From Candidatus Nanoarchaeia archaeon (GTDB taxonomy: Archaea; Nanobdellota; Nanobdellia; Woesearchaeales; UBA525): a DNA stretch of 64,000 nt. The stretch lies in NCBI GenBank assembly GCA_028279755.1, contig JANQNB010000010.1, positions 1 through 64,000 on the forward strand, given 5' to 3'. The stretch's first letter is position 1; every line of letters starts with the position of its first letter. A program made the translations under genes and the position numbers. Shown here piece by piece: positions 24,258 through 33,519 of the stretch. The notes under the pieces were generated by a model that ran no database searches, was not told the origin of the DNA, and saw only the letters and a program-made list of their open reading frames with translations.

Positions 24258-25567
24258 GCTACCATCCTCTGTTCTTGTTGTTGCTCTCGCAAGTACCGCA
24301 TATCGCGATACACTGTACTGGTGCTGCAGTCGAGTTTTTCTGCGAGCTCCTTGACTGTCGGTGCCGGGCTGTTCAGAGCGCGCGCATCCATATACCACGA
24401 GACACAGAAGCGTCGTTCTGACCTGTCTCGTGCAGCCACGCGTGCGCGAGTGTGTTCTTCCGGCAGGTATTCGCGCACTCCTTTCATGACCTGATATGTG
24501 CTGATGTTATACAAGGCGGCGATGCTCGCAACGCTCTTGAAGTCGTCGCGACCTGAATCCCGGTAGAAGTCGTAGTCGAACGCTGCGGCCTGTCTGACTT
24601 CTTGCAGTGTGCAGTCGTCGAAGGTTGGTCGCATTTCGATCGGCTCTGCCAGGTCATCAATGCTTGCCGCTTCCTGTCCTGTCTCTTGCACGCTGTCGCG
24701 TCCTCGGAGCCGGCTCAGGAATCCTTGCCAGCGCCCACGAATTTCTCCGGCTGCTTGTATTTGTTCTCTGCCGTAGCTTGCCAAGGCTTCGCCAAGACTG
24801 TAGAGGAATTCCCGGCCAACGTCTGTGAGGCGCTGCCTTCTCGTGCGTTCATCAAGCAATATCGTCGGCGCTGGTCCCTGGCCAATCGGTTCGTTGTACA
24901 CAGTGACCTCTCCTACTGGTTCGGGGTCGAGTTGGATGGTGAGTCGTGGTGGCATGTTCTCGCCATAGCTGGCGAGAAACGCTCGTTCATCGTCGTCTTT
25001 TGGCTGTTCCTGCAATGCTTTGAGCCTCGCAGGGATATCGTTGTCCATCCAGGATTCGACGATGGCCCAAATGTCATCCGCAGCTCCCCACTCCTCACCT
25101 GCAATATGCATTTCGAGTTGTTCTCTCAGTGTCGGGGAGGCGTGGGTAATGCTCCAGTTGAGCGCTGTCGCAGGATCCTCATCGAATTCAGCGTGCGCGC
25201 GTTCGACAATGTCTGCATTGTTGTAGATGTCTTCCCATCCCCGGTCTGCAGCAGCGTTCAATGTCTCCAATGGCGTGTCATCGTCTGCTATGCGGTAGAC
25301 GCCCTGCCGGAACCATTGCGGAGCGCGCTCGCCGCGCTGCACTGCGAGATCGGTGCTCATCAGGTCTTCCATGCTTTCTAATGATTCGATCGATCTATGG
25401 ATGCGGAGATGCGACCCAAGCGTCCGGTATGCCCAGAACCGTCCCTCTGTCTTGTTACGTAGTCGTGTCAGGTCCTTTCTGACTCGCCGGAGTTGCTGCT
25501 CAAGCGTCAGTGGCTGCATGCCTGGGAGCTTGTCCCGTAGTGAATATAGCAATACTCTTAAGTTCAT
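24254..25567 (-). CDS. Large HTH-domain protein, unknown
   Basis: 437 residues from ATG 25567 (GTG 25570 is adjacent). The N-terminal half is helical and charged. The middle (about 195-230) has short beta strands. The C-terminal end (about 400-437) is a helix-turn-helix: PTVKELAEKLDCSTSTVYRDMRYL, like the DeoR/wHTH type; a second HTH-like segment (SVASIAALYNISTYQVMKGV) precedes it at about 345-365. The start codon lies within a dyad at 25566-25581, suggesting autoregulation. No family recognised. Confidence 0.75.
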   Translation of the reverse strand: MNLRVLLYSLRDKLPGMQPLTLEQQLRRVRKDLTRLRNKTEGRFWAYRTLGSHLRIHRSIESLESMEDLMSTDLAVQRGERAPQWFRQGVYRIADDDTPLETLNAAADRGWEDIYNNADIVERAHAEFDEDPATALNWSITHASPTLREQLEMHIAGEEWGAADDIWAIVESWMDNDIPARLKALQEQPKDDDERAFLASYGENMPPRLTIQLDPEPVGEVTVYNEPIGQGPAPTILLDERTRRQRLTDVGREFLYSLGEALASYGREQIQAAGEIRGRWQGFLSRLRGRDSVQETGQEAASIDDLAEPIEMRPTFDDCTLQEVRQAAAFDYDFYRDSGRDDFKSVASIAALYNISTYQVMKGVREYLPEEHTRARVAARDRSERRFCVSWYMDARALNSPAPTVKELAEKLDCSTSTVYRDMRYLREQQQEQRMVA

Positions 25568-25581
25568 CACTTAGTGGTGAT
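25566..25581. promoter_or_regulatory. Dyad operator at the start of the HTH gene
   Basis: ATCAC-TTAGTG-GTGAT is an inverted repeat covering the start codon and the expected transcription start, about 25 bases after the TATA box (25590-25599, opposite strand). Confidence 0.45.
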
Positions 25582-25614
25582 TATTGTGTGTTTATAAGAG
25601 TTATTTCTGATTCT

Positions 25615-25636
25615 AATTATTTTCTATATAGAAAAT
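25615..25636 (-). promoter_or_regulatory. Upstream element TATAGAAAATAA, palindromic copy
   Basis: ATTTTCTATATAGAAAAT (25619-25636) is a perfect 18-base palindrome, and with its flank reads TATAGAAAATAATT toward the HTH gene promoter. It sits between the end of the cobalamin adenosyltransferase gene and that promoter. Confidence 0.5.
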
Positions 25637-25642
25637 TTTAAC

Positions 25643-26290
25643 TCAATACTCAACACCGCGCCGCGCAAGCACGCCTTCCTCGTAATAATGCTTCACTTTG
25701 CCCATCTTCGTGACAAGATTGCACTTGTCCAGCAGTTCCTGCGGCACCTCGCCCTGCCACGCACCTCCGGTGATCACGAGCTCGACTTGCTCCGGCTTGG
25801 CCTCAAGCAGCTCGAGCGCCTTCTCAAGCGGCAGCATGCCGTACGTGACCGCATACACGAGCTCGTCGAGAATAACAAGGCCGTAATCCCCGCTTTCCAG
25901 GATCTTCTTCGCGTGCGCGAACGCGTCCTCACAGAAACGCTTCTGCTTCTCGTCGTTCACAAAGCAATACCGGCACGTGCCGCAGGGCTCGTCATCACGC
26001 ACAAACGAAGGCTCGATCTTCAGGAACTGCGATTCGTCGAATTCCGCGATCTTCAGCTGCTTGTCCTCTCTGATACACCCTCTGCCAAACTGCTTTATCT
26101 TGAACCGGCCGCTGAGAAAACGCTCGGCCGCAAGTATCTCGCCAGTATAACGGCCGCCTTTCATGAACTGTATCATGTACACGAGGATGTTCTGACCGAC
26201 AGCGCGCAGCGCAAGTCCGAGCGCGGCTGTCGTCTTGCCTTTGCCCTCGCCGATGTATGCATGGATCAATCCTTTCTTCACACTGTTCAC
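25643..26290 (-). CDS. cobO: Cob(I)alamin (corrinoid) adenosyltransferase, CobA/CobO type
   Basis: 215 residues. P-loop GEGKGKTTAA (14-23), GQNILVYMIQFMKGG and VILDELVYAV are characteristic of the CobA/CobO/BtuR family that makes adenosylcobalamin. An insert carries C103-x2-C106-x2-C109-x10-C120, a possible metal or Fe-S site not needed by the family. GTG 26290 overlaps the stop of the class II ribonucleotide reductase (GTGA), so the enzyme making the cofactor is coupled to an enzyme using it. No other cobalamin biosynthesis gene is in the window, which suggests salvage of corrinoids. Confidence 0.93.
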   Translation of the reverse strand: MNSVKKGLIHAYIGEGKGKTTAALGLALRAVGQNILVYMIQFMKGGRYTGEILAAERFLSGRFKIKQFGRGCIREDKQLKIAEFDESQFLKIEPSFVRDDEPCGTCRYCFVNDEKQKRFCEDAFAHAKKILESGDYGLVILDELVYAVTYGMLPLEKALELLEAKPEQVELVITGGAWQGEVPQELLDKCNLVTKMGKVKHYYEEGVLARRGVEY

Positions 26291-28440
26291 CGTGAGAAAT
26301 CAGACAAACTCCGGTTGTTTGCCAAGACTTTAAGCTCTTCCCTGATCGAGCGCGTCGTGTTTGACTCGGCATGCGTCAGCATGGCTGTTGCTGTCAGCAC
26401 CTGCTCTCCCATCGAGCCGTCGCGGTAGATCGTGCAGCCCTTGCACCCGAGCTTCCACGCCAGGAGAAAGATGTTCTCCACGTCGAGCATCGTCGCAGAG
26501 CTCGGCAGGTTCACGGTCTTCGACACACCATTATCCACGTGCTCCTGCACTGCTGCCTGCATGCGCACATGCCATTCCGGCGCGATGTCATGCGTCGTGA
26601 CGAAGATGCGCTTCACCTCGTCAGGGATCTCTTTCGCGCCCTGCAGGCCGAAGTTCGCGATCTTCTCGACCAGCTCTTCGGAATACAGGCCCGTGTCCTC
26701 CAATCGTTTCTTCAGGAAGGGGTCGACATAGTAAAACTCTTCACCACCCAACACTTTCTTCACATAGCTGACACTGAACAAGGGTTCGATGCCAGAGCTG
26801 GTCTCAGCGATCATTGACACGCTTCCAGTCGGGCTGATCGCCATTCGCGTCGCGTTCCTGAACTTGCGCTCCTTCTCGCCGAAATGCTTGCTCTTCGCGC
26901 AATACGTGCTCTTCTTCCAGTCCGGGAATGGTGAGCGCTCTTTCCCGAGCTCTTCGCTCGCGTCGTCAGCAGCTTCCCGAACGACACGCATGACTTCCCC
27001 TGCTTTCTTGATGCCTTCTTCGCTGTCATACGGGATGCCGAGCTGAATGAGCAGGTGCGCCAATCCCATGACGCCAAGCCCGATCTTGCGGTGGCGGAAG
27101 CAGATCGTCTCTGCCCGCTTGATTGGATACCGGGTGATGTCGATCATGTTGTCCAAGAAGCGGACAGCGTCGGCAACAACCTCTTTCAGGCGGCGCCAGT
27201 CGACGTTCGCGTCGTCGGTCACGAAGTTTGCGAGGTTGACGCTGCCGAGGAAGCCCTGTTCGTAGCTGCTCAGCAGGAACTCGGCGCACGCGCTCGTCGC
27301 CGTGATCCCATGGCTCGGCACCGGGTTGCCGCGCTGGATAGCTTTCTTGAACAACACGCCTGGATCGGCGTTGTTCCATGCAGAGGCCACGATCAGATCG
27401 AAGACCTGTTTCGCGTTCACTCTCCCCACGATCTCTTTGCTGCCTGGATCGCGCAGGCCGTATTCCCGGTCGGCGATGACTGCGTGGATGAATTCGTCGC
27501 TGAGCAGCACGCTCAGGTTGAAATTCTCAAGTCCCTGCTTGCTTTTCGCAGTGATGAAGTTGAGGATGTCAGGATGGGTCACGTCGAGGATTGCCATGTT
27601 GCCGCCCTGGCGCTTCCCGCCCTGCTTGACTTTCTTCGCGCTCTCGCTGTAGAGTTTCAGGAAGGTCATCGGCCCTGACGCGACGCCGCCGATGCCTTTG
27701 ACGCGCGAGCCCTGGCGCCGCAGCCTGCTGAAGTTGAAGCCAGTGCCGCAGCCGACCTGCTGCATCTTCGCCGCGTCGTGCAGGCCGCGATAGATCGAGT
27801 CGAGATCGTCCTCGATCGGCACGGCGATGCTGCTCGCCATCTGCTGGTAGCCTGTGCCCGCGTTCATCAATGCCGGGCTGTTGGGGATGAAGTCCAGGTT
27901 GCGCATCAAGCGCTTGAATCGGTTCTTCCATCGCCGTTGCTGCGCCTCGTCAGCGCCGTACTTGCGTTCTGCACGCGCGACCGCGCTCGCAACGCGCTCG
28001 AAGAGCTCTTTCGGGCTTTCGTACCAGCCGCGTTCCTCGTCACGGAGCAGGTAACGCTCCCTCAAGAGCTTGATCGCGTTGATGCTCAGGTCGGTCTGCA
28101 CAGTCTTGCCGATCAGCGCGCTCTTCGCGCTTCGCTCAGCGGCGCGCTGCTCCCTGTAGAGAATGAAATGTCGTGCCACGCGGTGCAGGCCCGCGTCCAT
28201 GAGCGTCTCTTCGACAAGGTCCTGGATCTCTTCAACGTCAGGCGTTTTCTTCCCTGACATTTTCGAGTAGGCTTTGGTCAGTTTCTGCTCGATCTTCTCA
28301 GCCAGCTTTCCCACAGCCAACTGGGTCTCAGTGGCTTCGCCTGCAAGGGTGAGGACGCGCTCGATCTTTTCCCGCCTGTAGGGCACGAGCTTGCCGTCGC
28401 GCTTGCGGACTTTCTCGAGAATAAACTGACTTGTAGCCAT
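26287..28440 (-). CDS. nrdJ: Class II ribonucleotide reductase lacking redox cysteines
   Basis: 717 residues. An ATP-cone regulatory domain (about 1-100) precedes the ten-stranded barrel: NSPALMNAG (187-195), GCGTGFNFSRLR (230-241), and the thiyl-radical cysteine C385 in SACAEF with E387. The pair that normally reduces the substrate is missing: the first cysteine position reads ASSIAVP (S204), and the CNLGS motif reads GFLGS (396-400). The C-terminal CxxC tail is absent too. Without them the usual thioredoxin-linked turnover cannot run, so another reductant such as formate, or a partner, would be needed. The frame is intact. It is coupled to the adenosyltransferase gene, supporting B12 dependence. 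Confidence 0.9.
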   Translation of the reverse strand: MATSQFILEKVRKRDGKLVPYRREKIERVLTLAGEATETQLAVGKLAEKIEQKLTKAYSKMSGKKTPDVEEIQDLVEETLMDAGLHRVARHFILYREQRAAERSAKSALIGKTVQTDLSINAIKLLRERYLLRDEERGWYESPKELFERVASAVARAERKYGADEAQQRRWKNRFKRLMRNLDFIPNSPALMNAGTGYQQMASSIAVPIEDDLDSIYRGLHDAAKMQQVGCGTGFNFSRLRRQGSRVKGIGGVASGPMTFLKLYSESAKKVKQGGKRQGGNMAILDVTHPDILNFITAKSKQGLENFNLSVLLSDEFIHAVIADREYGLRDPGSKEIVGRVNAKQVFDLIVASAWNNADPGVLFKKAIQRGNPVPSHGITATSACAEFLLSSYEQGFLGSVNLANFVTDDANVDWRRLKEVVADAVRFLDNMIDITRYPIKRAETICFRHRKIGLGVMGLAHLLIQLGIPYDSEEGIKKAGEVMRVVREAADDASEELGKERSPFPDWKKSTYCAKSKHFGEKERKFRNATRMAISPTGSVSMIAETSSGIEPLFSVSYVKKVLGGEEFYYVDPFLKKRLEDTGLYSEELVEKIANFGLQGAKEIPDEVKRIFVTTHDIAPEWHVRMQAAVQEHVDNGVSKTVNLPSSATMLDVENIFLLAWKLGCKGCTIYRDGSMGEQVLTATAMLTHAESNTTRSIREELKVLANNRSLSDFSR

Positions 28441-28490
28441 AGGACCCCCTCAGAGGAGAGAACCCCGAAGAAATTTAAAAAGGTTTGTTC

Positions 28491-29963
28491 CTAGTCAGCG
28501 ACTTCCTCGCCACGGCCATACCACCAGTTCATGATCAGGCCGAATACGAGCGTACCGAAGAGGAAGAGCCAGCCGATGGCGATCGCCCAGCCCGGGTAGC
28601 CGCCGTAGGGCGCGCCAAGCTCTTTGATGAAAAAGCTGATAAGTATGATCACTAGAATGACTGGCGCCACGAGCCTGATGATCCACCACCATGTCTTGAC
28701 CGGAAACCACTTGCTTTGCGCAGCTAAGTGATCTTTCACTTCCCTGCCAGCGCTTGTCCAGCCAACGAGCAGGCATTGCCCGATGCCGAAGATGATCATG
28801 CCGTAGTTGAGCAGGAAATGATCGATGAGGTCGAGAAAATACAACCCTGCCCGTGTGACGTAGATAATGCCGCAGAGCAGGCCGACAAAGGAGCCGATCA
28901 GAGCGAGCTTCGCAGTGCTCATCTGCACCCGGTCCTTGAATGCGGCCAGCACGCCTTCGAGGATGCTGAACGCGCTGTCGATGCCAAGAGAAAGCAGCAC
29001 GAGGAAGAAGAGCGCGGCGAACAGCCAGGCCACCGGCATCATGCTCAATGCTTCCGGGAATACGACAAAGGCCAGACCTGGACCTGATGCCACGACGTCC
29101 GCGACCGCCATGCTCTTCTGCATCGCGAGGAAGCCGAGGGTGCCGAAGACGACGAAGCCGGCGACGATGCTGATGAGGCTGTTCAGGATAGCGGTCCACA
29201 GCGCGTCTTTCGCGATATCCTGATTTTTCTTGACATAGCTCGCGTACGCGATCATGATGCCCATGCTGATGCTCAAGGTGAAGAAGATCTGGGAGGCAGC
29301 AGCGATCCAAATCTCCGGGTCGAGCAAAGCGCTGAAGACTGGCTTGACGTAAAACAGTATGCCGGTGAGCGCGCCGTCGAGGGTGAGCGCCCTGACGAGG
29401 AGCACGAGGATGAGGATGATCGGCAAGGGCATTGTCACCTTGACGACTTGCGCGACGCTCTTCACCCCCTTGAACGTGCTGAAATAGATCAGTGCCCACA
29501 CTGCTGTGAGGCAGGCGAGCAATCCCCAATGGATCCCGCCGAGTACGCCAATGTTTGGTGTGAGCTCGAGCACGTTCTGATAGAAGTAAGATTCTGCACC
29601 TCCGCTCCATGCCATGGTGAAGCTGGCGAAGAAATAGCGCAGCGACCATGCCATGACGACAGCGTAATAGCTGAGGATTAAGAATGCGGCACCGAGGGCC
29701 CACCAGCCGAAGATGCCTCCCCATTCCTTGAGCTTGCGCCACGAGCCGACCGCGCTTCGCTGGAAGTACTGCCCGACGCTGAACTCGAGCACCAAGAGTG
29801 GCAGGCCGAGGATGAGCAGCGCGAGGAAGTAGGGAATGAGAAAAGCGCCGCCACCGTACTCATACGCCAGGTACGGGAAACGCCACAGGTTTCCCAAGCC
29901 AGCTGCGCTGCCTACTGCTGCAAAGATGAATAGTAATCGTGATGGCCACCGTTCGCGCCCCAT
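28491..29963 (-). CDS. SNF-family sodium-dependent transporter
   Basis: 490 residues with about 12 hydrophobic helices. The N-terminal signature AAVGSAAGLGNLWRFPYLAYEYGGGAF (helix 1, sodium and substrate site) and LPLLVLEFSVGQ are typical of the neurotransmitter:sodium symporter family, LeuT-like. Prokaryotic members import amino acids with sodium. The substrate cannot be read from the sequence. A ribosome site GGGGTG lies just before the ATG. It stands alone between the two ribonucleotide reductases. Confidence 0.93.
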   Translation of the reverse strand: MGRERWPSRLLFIFAAVGSAAGLGNLWRFPYLAYEYGGGAFLIPYFLALLILGLPLLVLEFSVGQYFQRSAVGSWRKLKEWGGIFGWWALGAAFLILSYYAVVMAWSLRYFFASFTMAWSGGAESYFYQNVLELTPNIGVLGGIHWGLLACLTAVWALIYFSTFKGVKSVAQVVKVTMPLPIILILVLLVRALTLDGALTGILFYVKPVFSALLDPEIWIAAASQIFFTLSISMGIMIAYASYVKKNQDIAKDALWTAILNSLISIVAGFVVFGTLGFLAMQKSMAVADVVASGPGLAFVVFPEALSMMPVAWLFAALFFLVLLSLGIDSAFSILEGVLAAFKDRVQMSTAKLALIGSFVGLLCGIIYVTRAGLYFLDLIDHFLLNYGMIIFGIGQCLLVGWTSAGREVKDHLAAQSKWFPVKTWWWIIRLVAPVILVIILISFFIKELGAPYGGYPGWAIAIGWLFLFGTLVFGLIMNWWYGRGEEVAD

Positions 29964-30022
29964 GATAGCACCCCCTCACCCAGGTTGGCTTCAAATGTGA
30001 GAAAGGCTATAAAAAGTTACCC

Positions 30023-33000
30023 CTAGCTGCATCCGGTCGTGCTACCACAGTCTTCGCACAGCAAGCACGTGCCGTTTCTTTTCAGGCGCATGCTCTTGCA
30101 GCCTGGGCACGGTTCTCCAGTGTAGCCTTTGGCGCGGGCTTCCATGATCGCGCGTTCCTCGCTCGAGAACTCGCGTTTCTTCCGCTTCTTTCTCGAGGGC
30201 AGGACTTCCTTGATGTGCACGAGCTCTTCATTGCCGAGATACTCATGACCAAGTACGCGGTAGAGATAGTCGACGATACTGGTTGCGTTCTTGATCGCAG
30301 GGTCGCCCTGCACCGGGCCGCCAGGCGCGAAGTCAGAGAATGTCAGCTTGTCGACCATGCTTTGCAATGGCACGCCTTGCTGCAGGCTGTGGCTGAGCAG
30401 GTCGCCGTACGCACTGAGCAATCCCTGGTAGTCCTCGCTCGCGTTCTGCATCGAGACGTTGACATTGCCGAGGGTGCCGTCCTCGTATTCGTGGGTCGTC
30501 ACCAGTACCGGAGTGTTCGCGATCACCGCTTCGCGGTTCACACCTTGCCACTCAGGAGCTGCAGCGAATCGTGCAGCCATTCCTTGCTGCACTGCTTCCG
30601 GCGTCACCGCAGCCTCGTCCACGTCTTCCTCGTCGAATGCTGAGAGGTCTTCTGCCACTGTGTTGACTGGCTGGCTCAGCTTGCTACCGTCGCGATAGAG
30701 CGCGTTGGCTTTGAGCATGAGTTTCCAGCTCGTGGTGTATGCCTTGCCGATGTCGTCGATCGTCGCTTCGTTGGGCATGTTGATCGTTTTCGAGATCGCG
30801 CCGCTCAGGAATGGCTGGGCTGCAGCCATGGCCTTGATGTGGCTGTCAGTCGCCAGGAAACGCTTGCCGCGCTTGCCGCACTTGTTCGCGCAGTCGAACA
30901 CTGGCAGGTGCTCGTCCTTCAGGCCGGGCGCGCCCTCGACTGTCATGGTGCCGCAGACGTATGAGGTCGTCTCCTCGATCTCCTCTTTCGAGAAGCCGAG
31001 CCAGGCGAGCAGGTTGAAGCCAGGATCCTCATAGTCCTTCTGGGGAACACCAAGCGTTTTCATGGCCTCGTCGCCGAGCGTGAATCTGTTGAACACGAAG
31101 TTGAGATCGAAGGCTGTTTCGAAGTTCTGCTCTATCTTCTCCAGCATCGCGGCTGTGAAGCCTTTCTCTTTGAGCTTGGCGTGCGTGATCGCTGGGCAGC
31201 CGTCGAGTGTTGTATGCCCGATCGTGTACTTGACGATCTTCTCGATCGCCTGCTCGTCATAGCCAAGTCTGTGCAATGCGTCAGGCACTGCTTTATTGAT
31301 GATCTTGAAATACCCGCCGCCGACAAGCTTCCTGAACTTGACAAGCGCGAAGTCAGGCTCGATCCCGGTGGTGTCGCAGTCCATGACCAGGCCGATCGTG
31401 CCTGTCGGCGCGATCACTGTGACCTGCGCGTTCCTGTAGCCGTGCTGCTTGCCCATCTCCAGCGCATTGTCCCACGACGCGCGCGCCGCTTTCACCAGTT
31501 CCAGGTGGTTCTCGTGCTCTTCGATGCCTTGCGGCGTGATCGTCAATCCTTCGTATTCCTGCGCTTTCGCGTTGTATGCTGCGTGCCGGTGGTTGCGGAT
31601 GACGCGGAGCATGTCGTCCTTGTTGCCCTCGTATTTCTCGAACGGGCCGAGCGCGTGCGCCATCTCAGCGCTCGTCGTGTATGATTGGCCGCACATGAGC
31701 GCGCTGACCGCGCCGATGAAGGTGCGTGCCTCGTCGCTGTCGTACGGGATGCCGAGGCGCATCAATGTCGAGCCGATGTTCGCGTAGCCGAGACCGAGGG
31801 TGCGGTACTTATAGCTCCGCAGCGCCATCTCTTCGCTGACGAATTGTGCCATGAGCACGCTGATCTCGAGCACGATCGTCATCAAGCGCGTCGCGTGCTC
31901 GAACCATGTGACATTGAACTTGTTGTCGCCGTTGATGAACTTGGCGATGTTCAGGCTCGCCAAATTGCAGGCTGTGTCGTCGAGGAACATGTACTCGCTG
32001 CAGGGATTGGAAGCGTTGATCCGCCCGTCTTTCGGGCAGGTGTGCCATTCGTTGATTGTGGTGTCGAACTGCAGGCCTGGATCGGCAGAGTGCCAGGCTG
32101 CGAGGCACACTTTCTCCCAGAGCGCTTTGGCGTTGACTGTGCTGTGCACTTCGCCATTCGTGCGGTTGATCAGTTTCCAGTCTTCGCCGTGCTCGACTGC
32201 GTCGAAGAAAGAATTGGGAATCCTGATCGAGTTGTTCGCGTTCTGGCCGCTCACAGTGTCGTACGCTTCGTTGTTGAAATTGGTGTCGAACTCGACGAAG
32301 TCGGCGTCGTAGATGCCCTGGTCTGCCATCTGGAGGACGCGGAAGATGTAATTCAGGCTCACACCCAAATGCTTGGCTTCCCTGATCGCGAGCTTGAGCT
32401 TCTGGTTCTCTTTCCAGTTCGTGCCTGCCTCTTTCGCCGCGTCCGCGATCTTCTGCAGGAGAATCTTGTTGATGTGGCTGCCGGTGACGAGGTCTGCGAC
32501 TTTCTGCTCTTCACGGTACTTCCACATGATGAAGGTCTCGATCTCCGGATGCTCCATGTCCAGGCAGATCATCTTTGCAGCGCGCCTTGTGGTGCCGCCG
32601 CTCTTGATCGCGCCAGCGCCGGCGTCGAAGACCTTGAGGAAGCTCATCAATCCTGAAGAGGTGCCGCCCCCGCTGAGAGGCTCGCCGCGGCCGCGCAGCG
32701 CGCTGAAATTGCTGCCAGTTCCTGAGCCATACTTGAACACGCGCGCTTCCCGCAACGCGAGGTCGAAGATGCCGCCAGGATTGACGAGGTCGTCTTCGAG
32801 CGACTGGATGAAGCAGGCGTGGGGCTGCGGCCGCGTGTACGCGTCCTCGCTCTGCTTGAGTTCCTCGCTTGCGGGATCGACATACCAATGCCCCTGAGGC
32901 TTGCCTGTGATGTCGTAGGCCCATGCCAGCCCAGTGTTGAACCATTGCGGGCTGTTGGGTGCTACCATCTGCTTGAGCAGCATGTACGCGAGCTCGTCGT

Positions 33001-33328
33001 AGAAGGCCTGCGCGTCTTCCTCGCTGGCGAAGTAGTTGTGCTCCTCACCCCAGTGGCGCCAGCAGCCGGCCAGGCGGTGCACGACCTGCTTGATGCTGGT
33101 CTCGCTGCCTGTACTGCTATGCTCTTTCGGCAGCCCCGCTTTCCTGATGTATTTCTGGGCGAGGATGTCGGTCGCTAATTGTGTCCAGTCCTGCGGCACT
33201 TCGATGTCCTTGATCTCGAAGACGATGCTGCCGTCAGGGTTCTTGATCACAGAATCACGGCGTTCGTAGTCGAACATGCCATATGGATCGCCTTGTGTGA
33301 ATACCCTGGGTATCTTGAGTCCTGTCAC
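30023..33328 (-). CDS. nrdJ: Class II (B12-dependent) ribonucleotide reductase, complete
   Basis: 1101 residues, the long NrdJ type. Active-site elements are present: HACFIQSLEDD (first redox Cys), NPCSE (radical Cys and Glu), TACNLASLN (second redox Cys), and a C-terminal cysteine-rich tail (CPGC ... CLLCEDCGSTTGC) that passes electrons from thioredoxin. This contrasts with the shorter reductase 1.5 kb away. It starts at GTG 33328 behind GGTGG. The 190 bases upstream (33329-33519) hold an A/T-rich stretch and no gene. Confidence 0.95.
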   Translation of the reverse strand: MTGLKIPRVFTQGDPYGMFDYERRDSVIKNPDGSIVFEIKDIEVPQDWTQLATDILAQKYIRKAGLPKEHSSTGSETSIKQVVHRLAGCWRHWGEEHNYFASEEDAQAFYDELAYMLLKQMVAPNSPQWFNTGLAWAYDITGKPQGHWYVDPASEELKQSEDAYTRPQPHACFIQSLEDDLVNPGGIFDLALREARVFKYGSGTGSNFSALRGRGEPLSGGGTSSGLMSFLKVFDAGAGAIKSGGTTRRAAKMICLDMEHPEIETFIMWKYREEQKVADLVTGSHINKILLQKIADAAKEAGTNWKENQKLKLAIREAKHLGVSLNYIFRVLQMADQGIYDADFVEFDTNFNNEAYDTVSGQNANNSIRIPNSFFDAVEHGEDWKLINRTNGEVHSTVNAKALWEKVCLAAWHSADPGLQFDTTINEWHTCPKDGRINASNPCSEYMFLDDTACNLASLNIAKFINGDNKFNVTWFEHATRLMTIVLEISVLMAQFVSEEMALRSYKYRTLGLGYANIGSTLMRLGIPYDSDEARTFIGAVSALMCGQSYTTSAEMAHALGPFEKYEGNKDDMLRVIRNHRHAAYNAKAQEYEGLTITPQGIEEHENHLELVKAARASWDNALEMGKQHGYRNAQVTVIAPTGTIGLVMDCDTTGIEPDFALVKFRKLVGGGYFKIINKAVPDALHRLGYDEQAIEKIVKYTIGHTTLDGCPAITHAKLKEKGFTAAMLEKIEQNFETAFDLNFVFNRFTLGDEAMKTLGVPQKDYEDPGFNLLAWLGFSKEEIEETTSYVCGTMTVEGAPGLKDEHLPVFDCANKCGKRGKRFLATDSHIKAMAAAQPFLSGAISKTINMPNEATIDDIGKAYTTSWKLMLKANALYRDGSKLSQPVNTVAEDLSAFDEEDVDEAAVTPEAVQQGMAARFAAAPEWQGVNREAVIANTPVLVTTHEYEDGTLGNVNVSMQNASEDYQGLLSAYGDLLSHSLQQGVPLQSMVDKLTFSDFAPGGPVQGDPAIKNATSIVDYLYRVLGHEYLGNEELVHIKEVLPSRKKRKKREFSSEERAIMEARAKGYTGEPCPGCKSMRLKRNGTCLLCEDCGSTTGCS

Positions 33329-33519
33329 GCCACCACCCTGCTACTGCACCCTAGGAGGTCGAAACACAATATCTTGTGGAGCTCGATTGAATGAGCCACG
33401 AGATGTGCGATTCCAAGGCGACTTCCGGTTTTTATAAATATTGTTGTCAGCGAAAGTATATTGTTGATGATGAGAAAGGAAATATAAGAATGAACCGGAA
33501 AATCGTCAAGAGACAGTGA

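Noticed and set aside
26287-28440. Decayed ribonucleotide reductase pseudogene
   Set aside because: The frame is uninterrupted over 717 codons, the radical cysteine is kept, and the gene is coupled to a cofactor gene.
28495-29742. A 415-codon frame on the - strand inside the SNF transporter gene
   Set aside because: It is an alternative frame of the transporter, rich in Arg/His as expected from codon bias, and has no family signature.
31685-32656. A 323-codon + strand frame inside the long ribonucleotide reductase gene
   Set aside because: Antisense shadow of a conserved enzyme; composition only.
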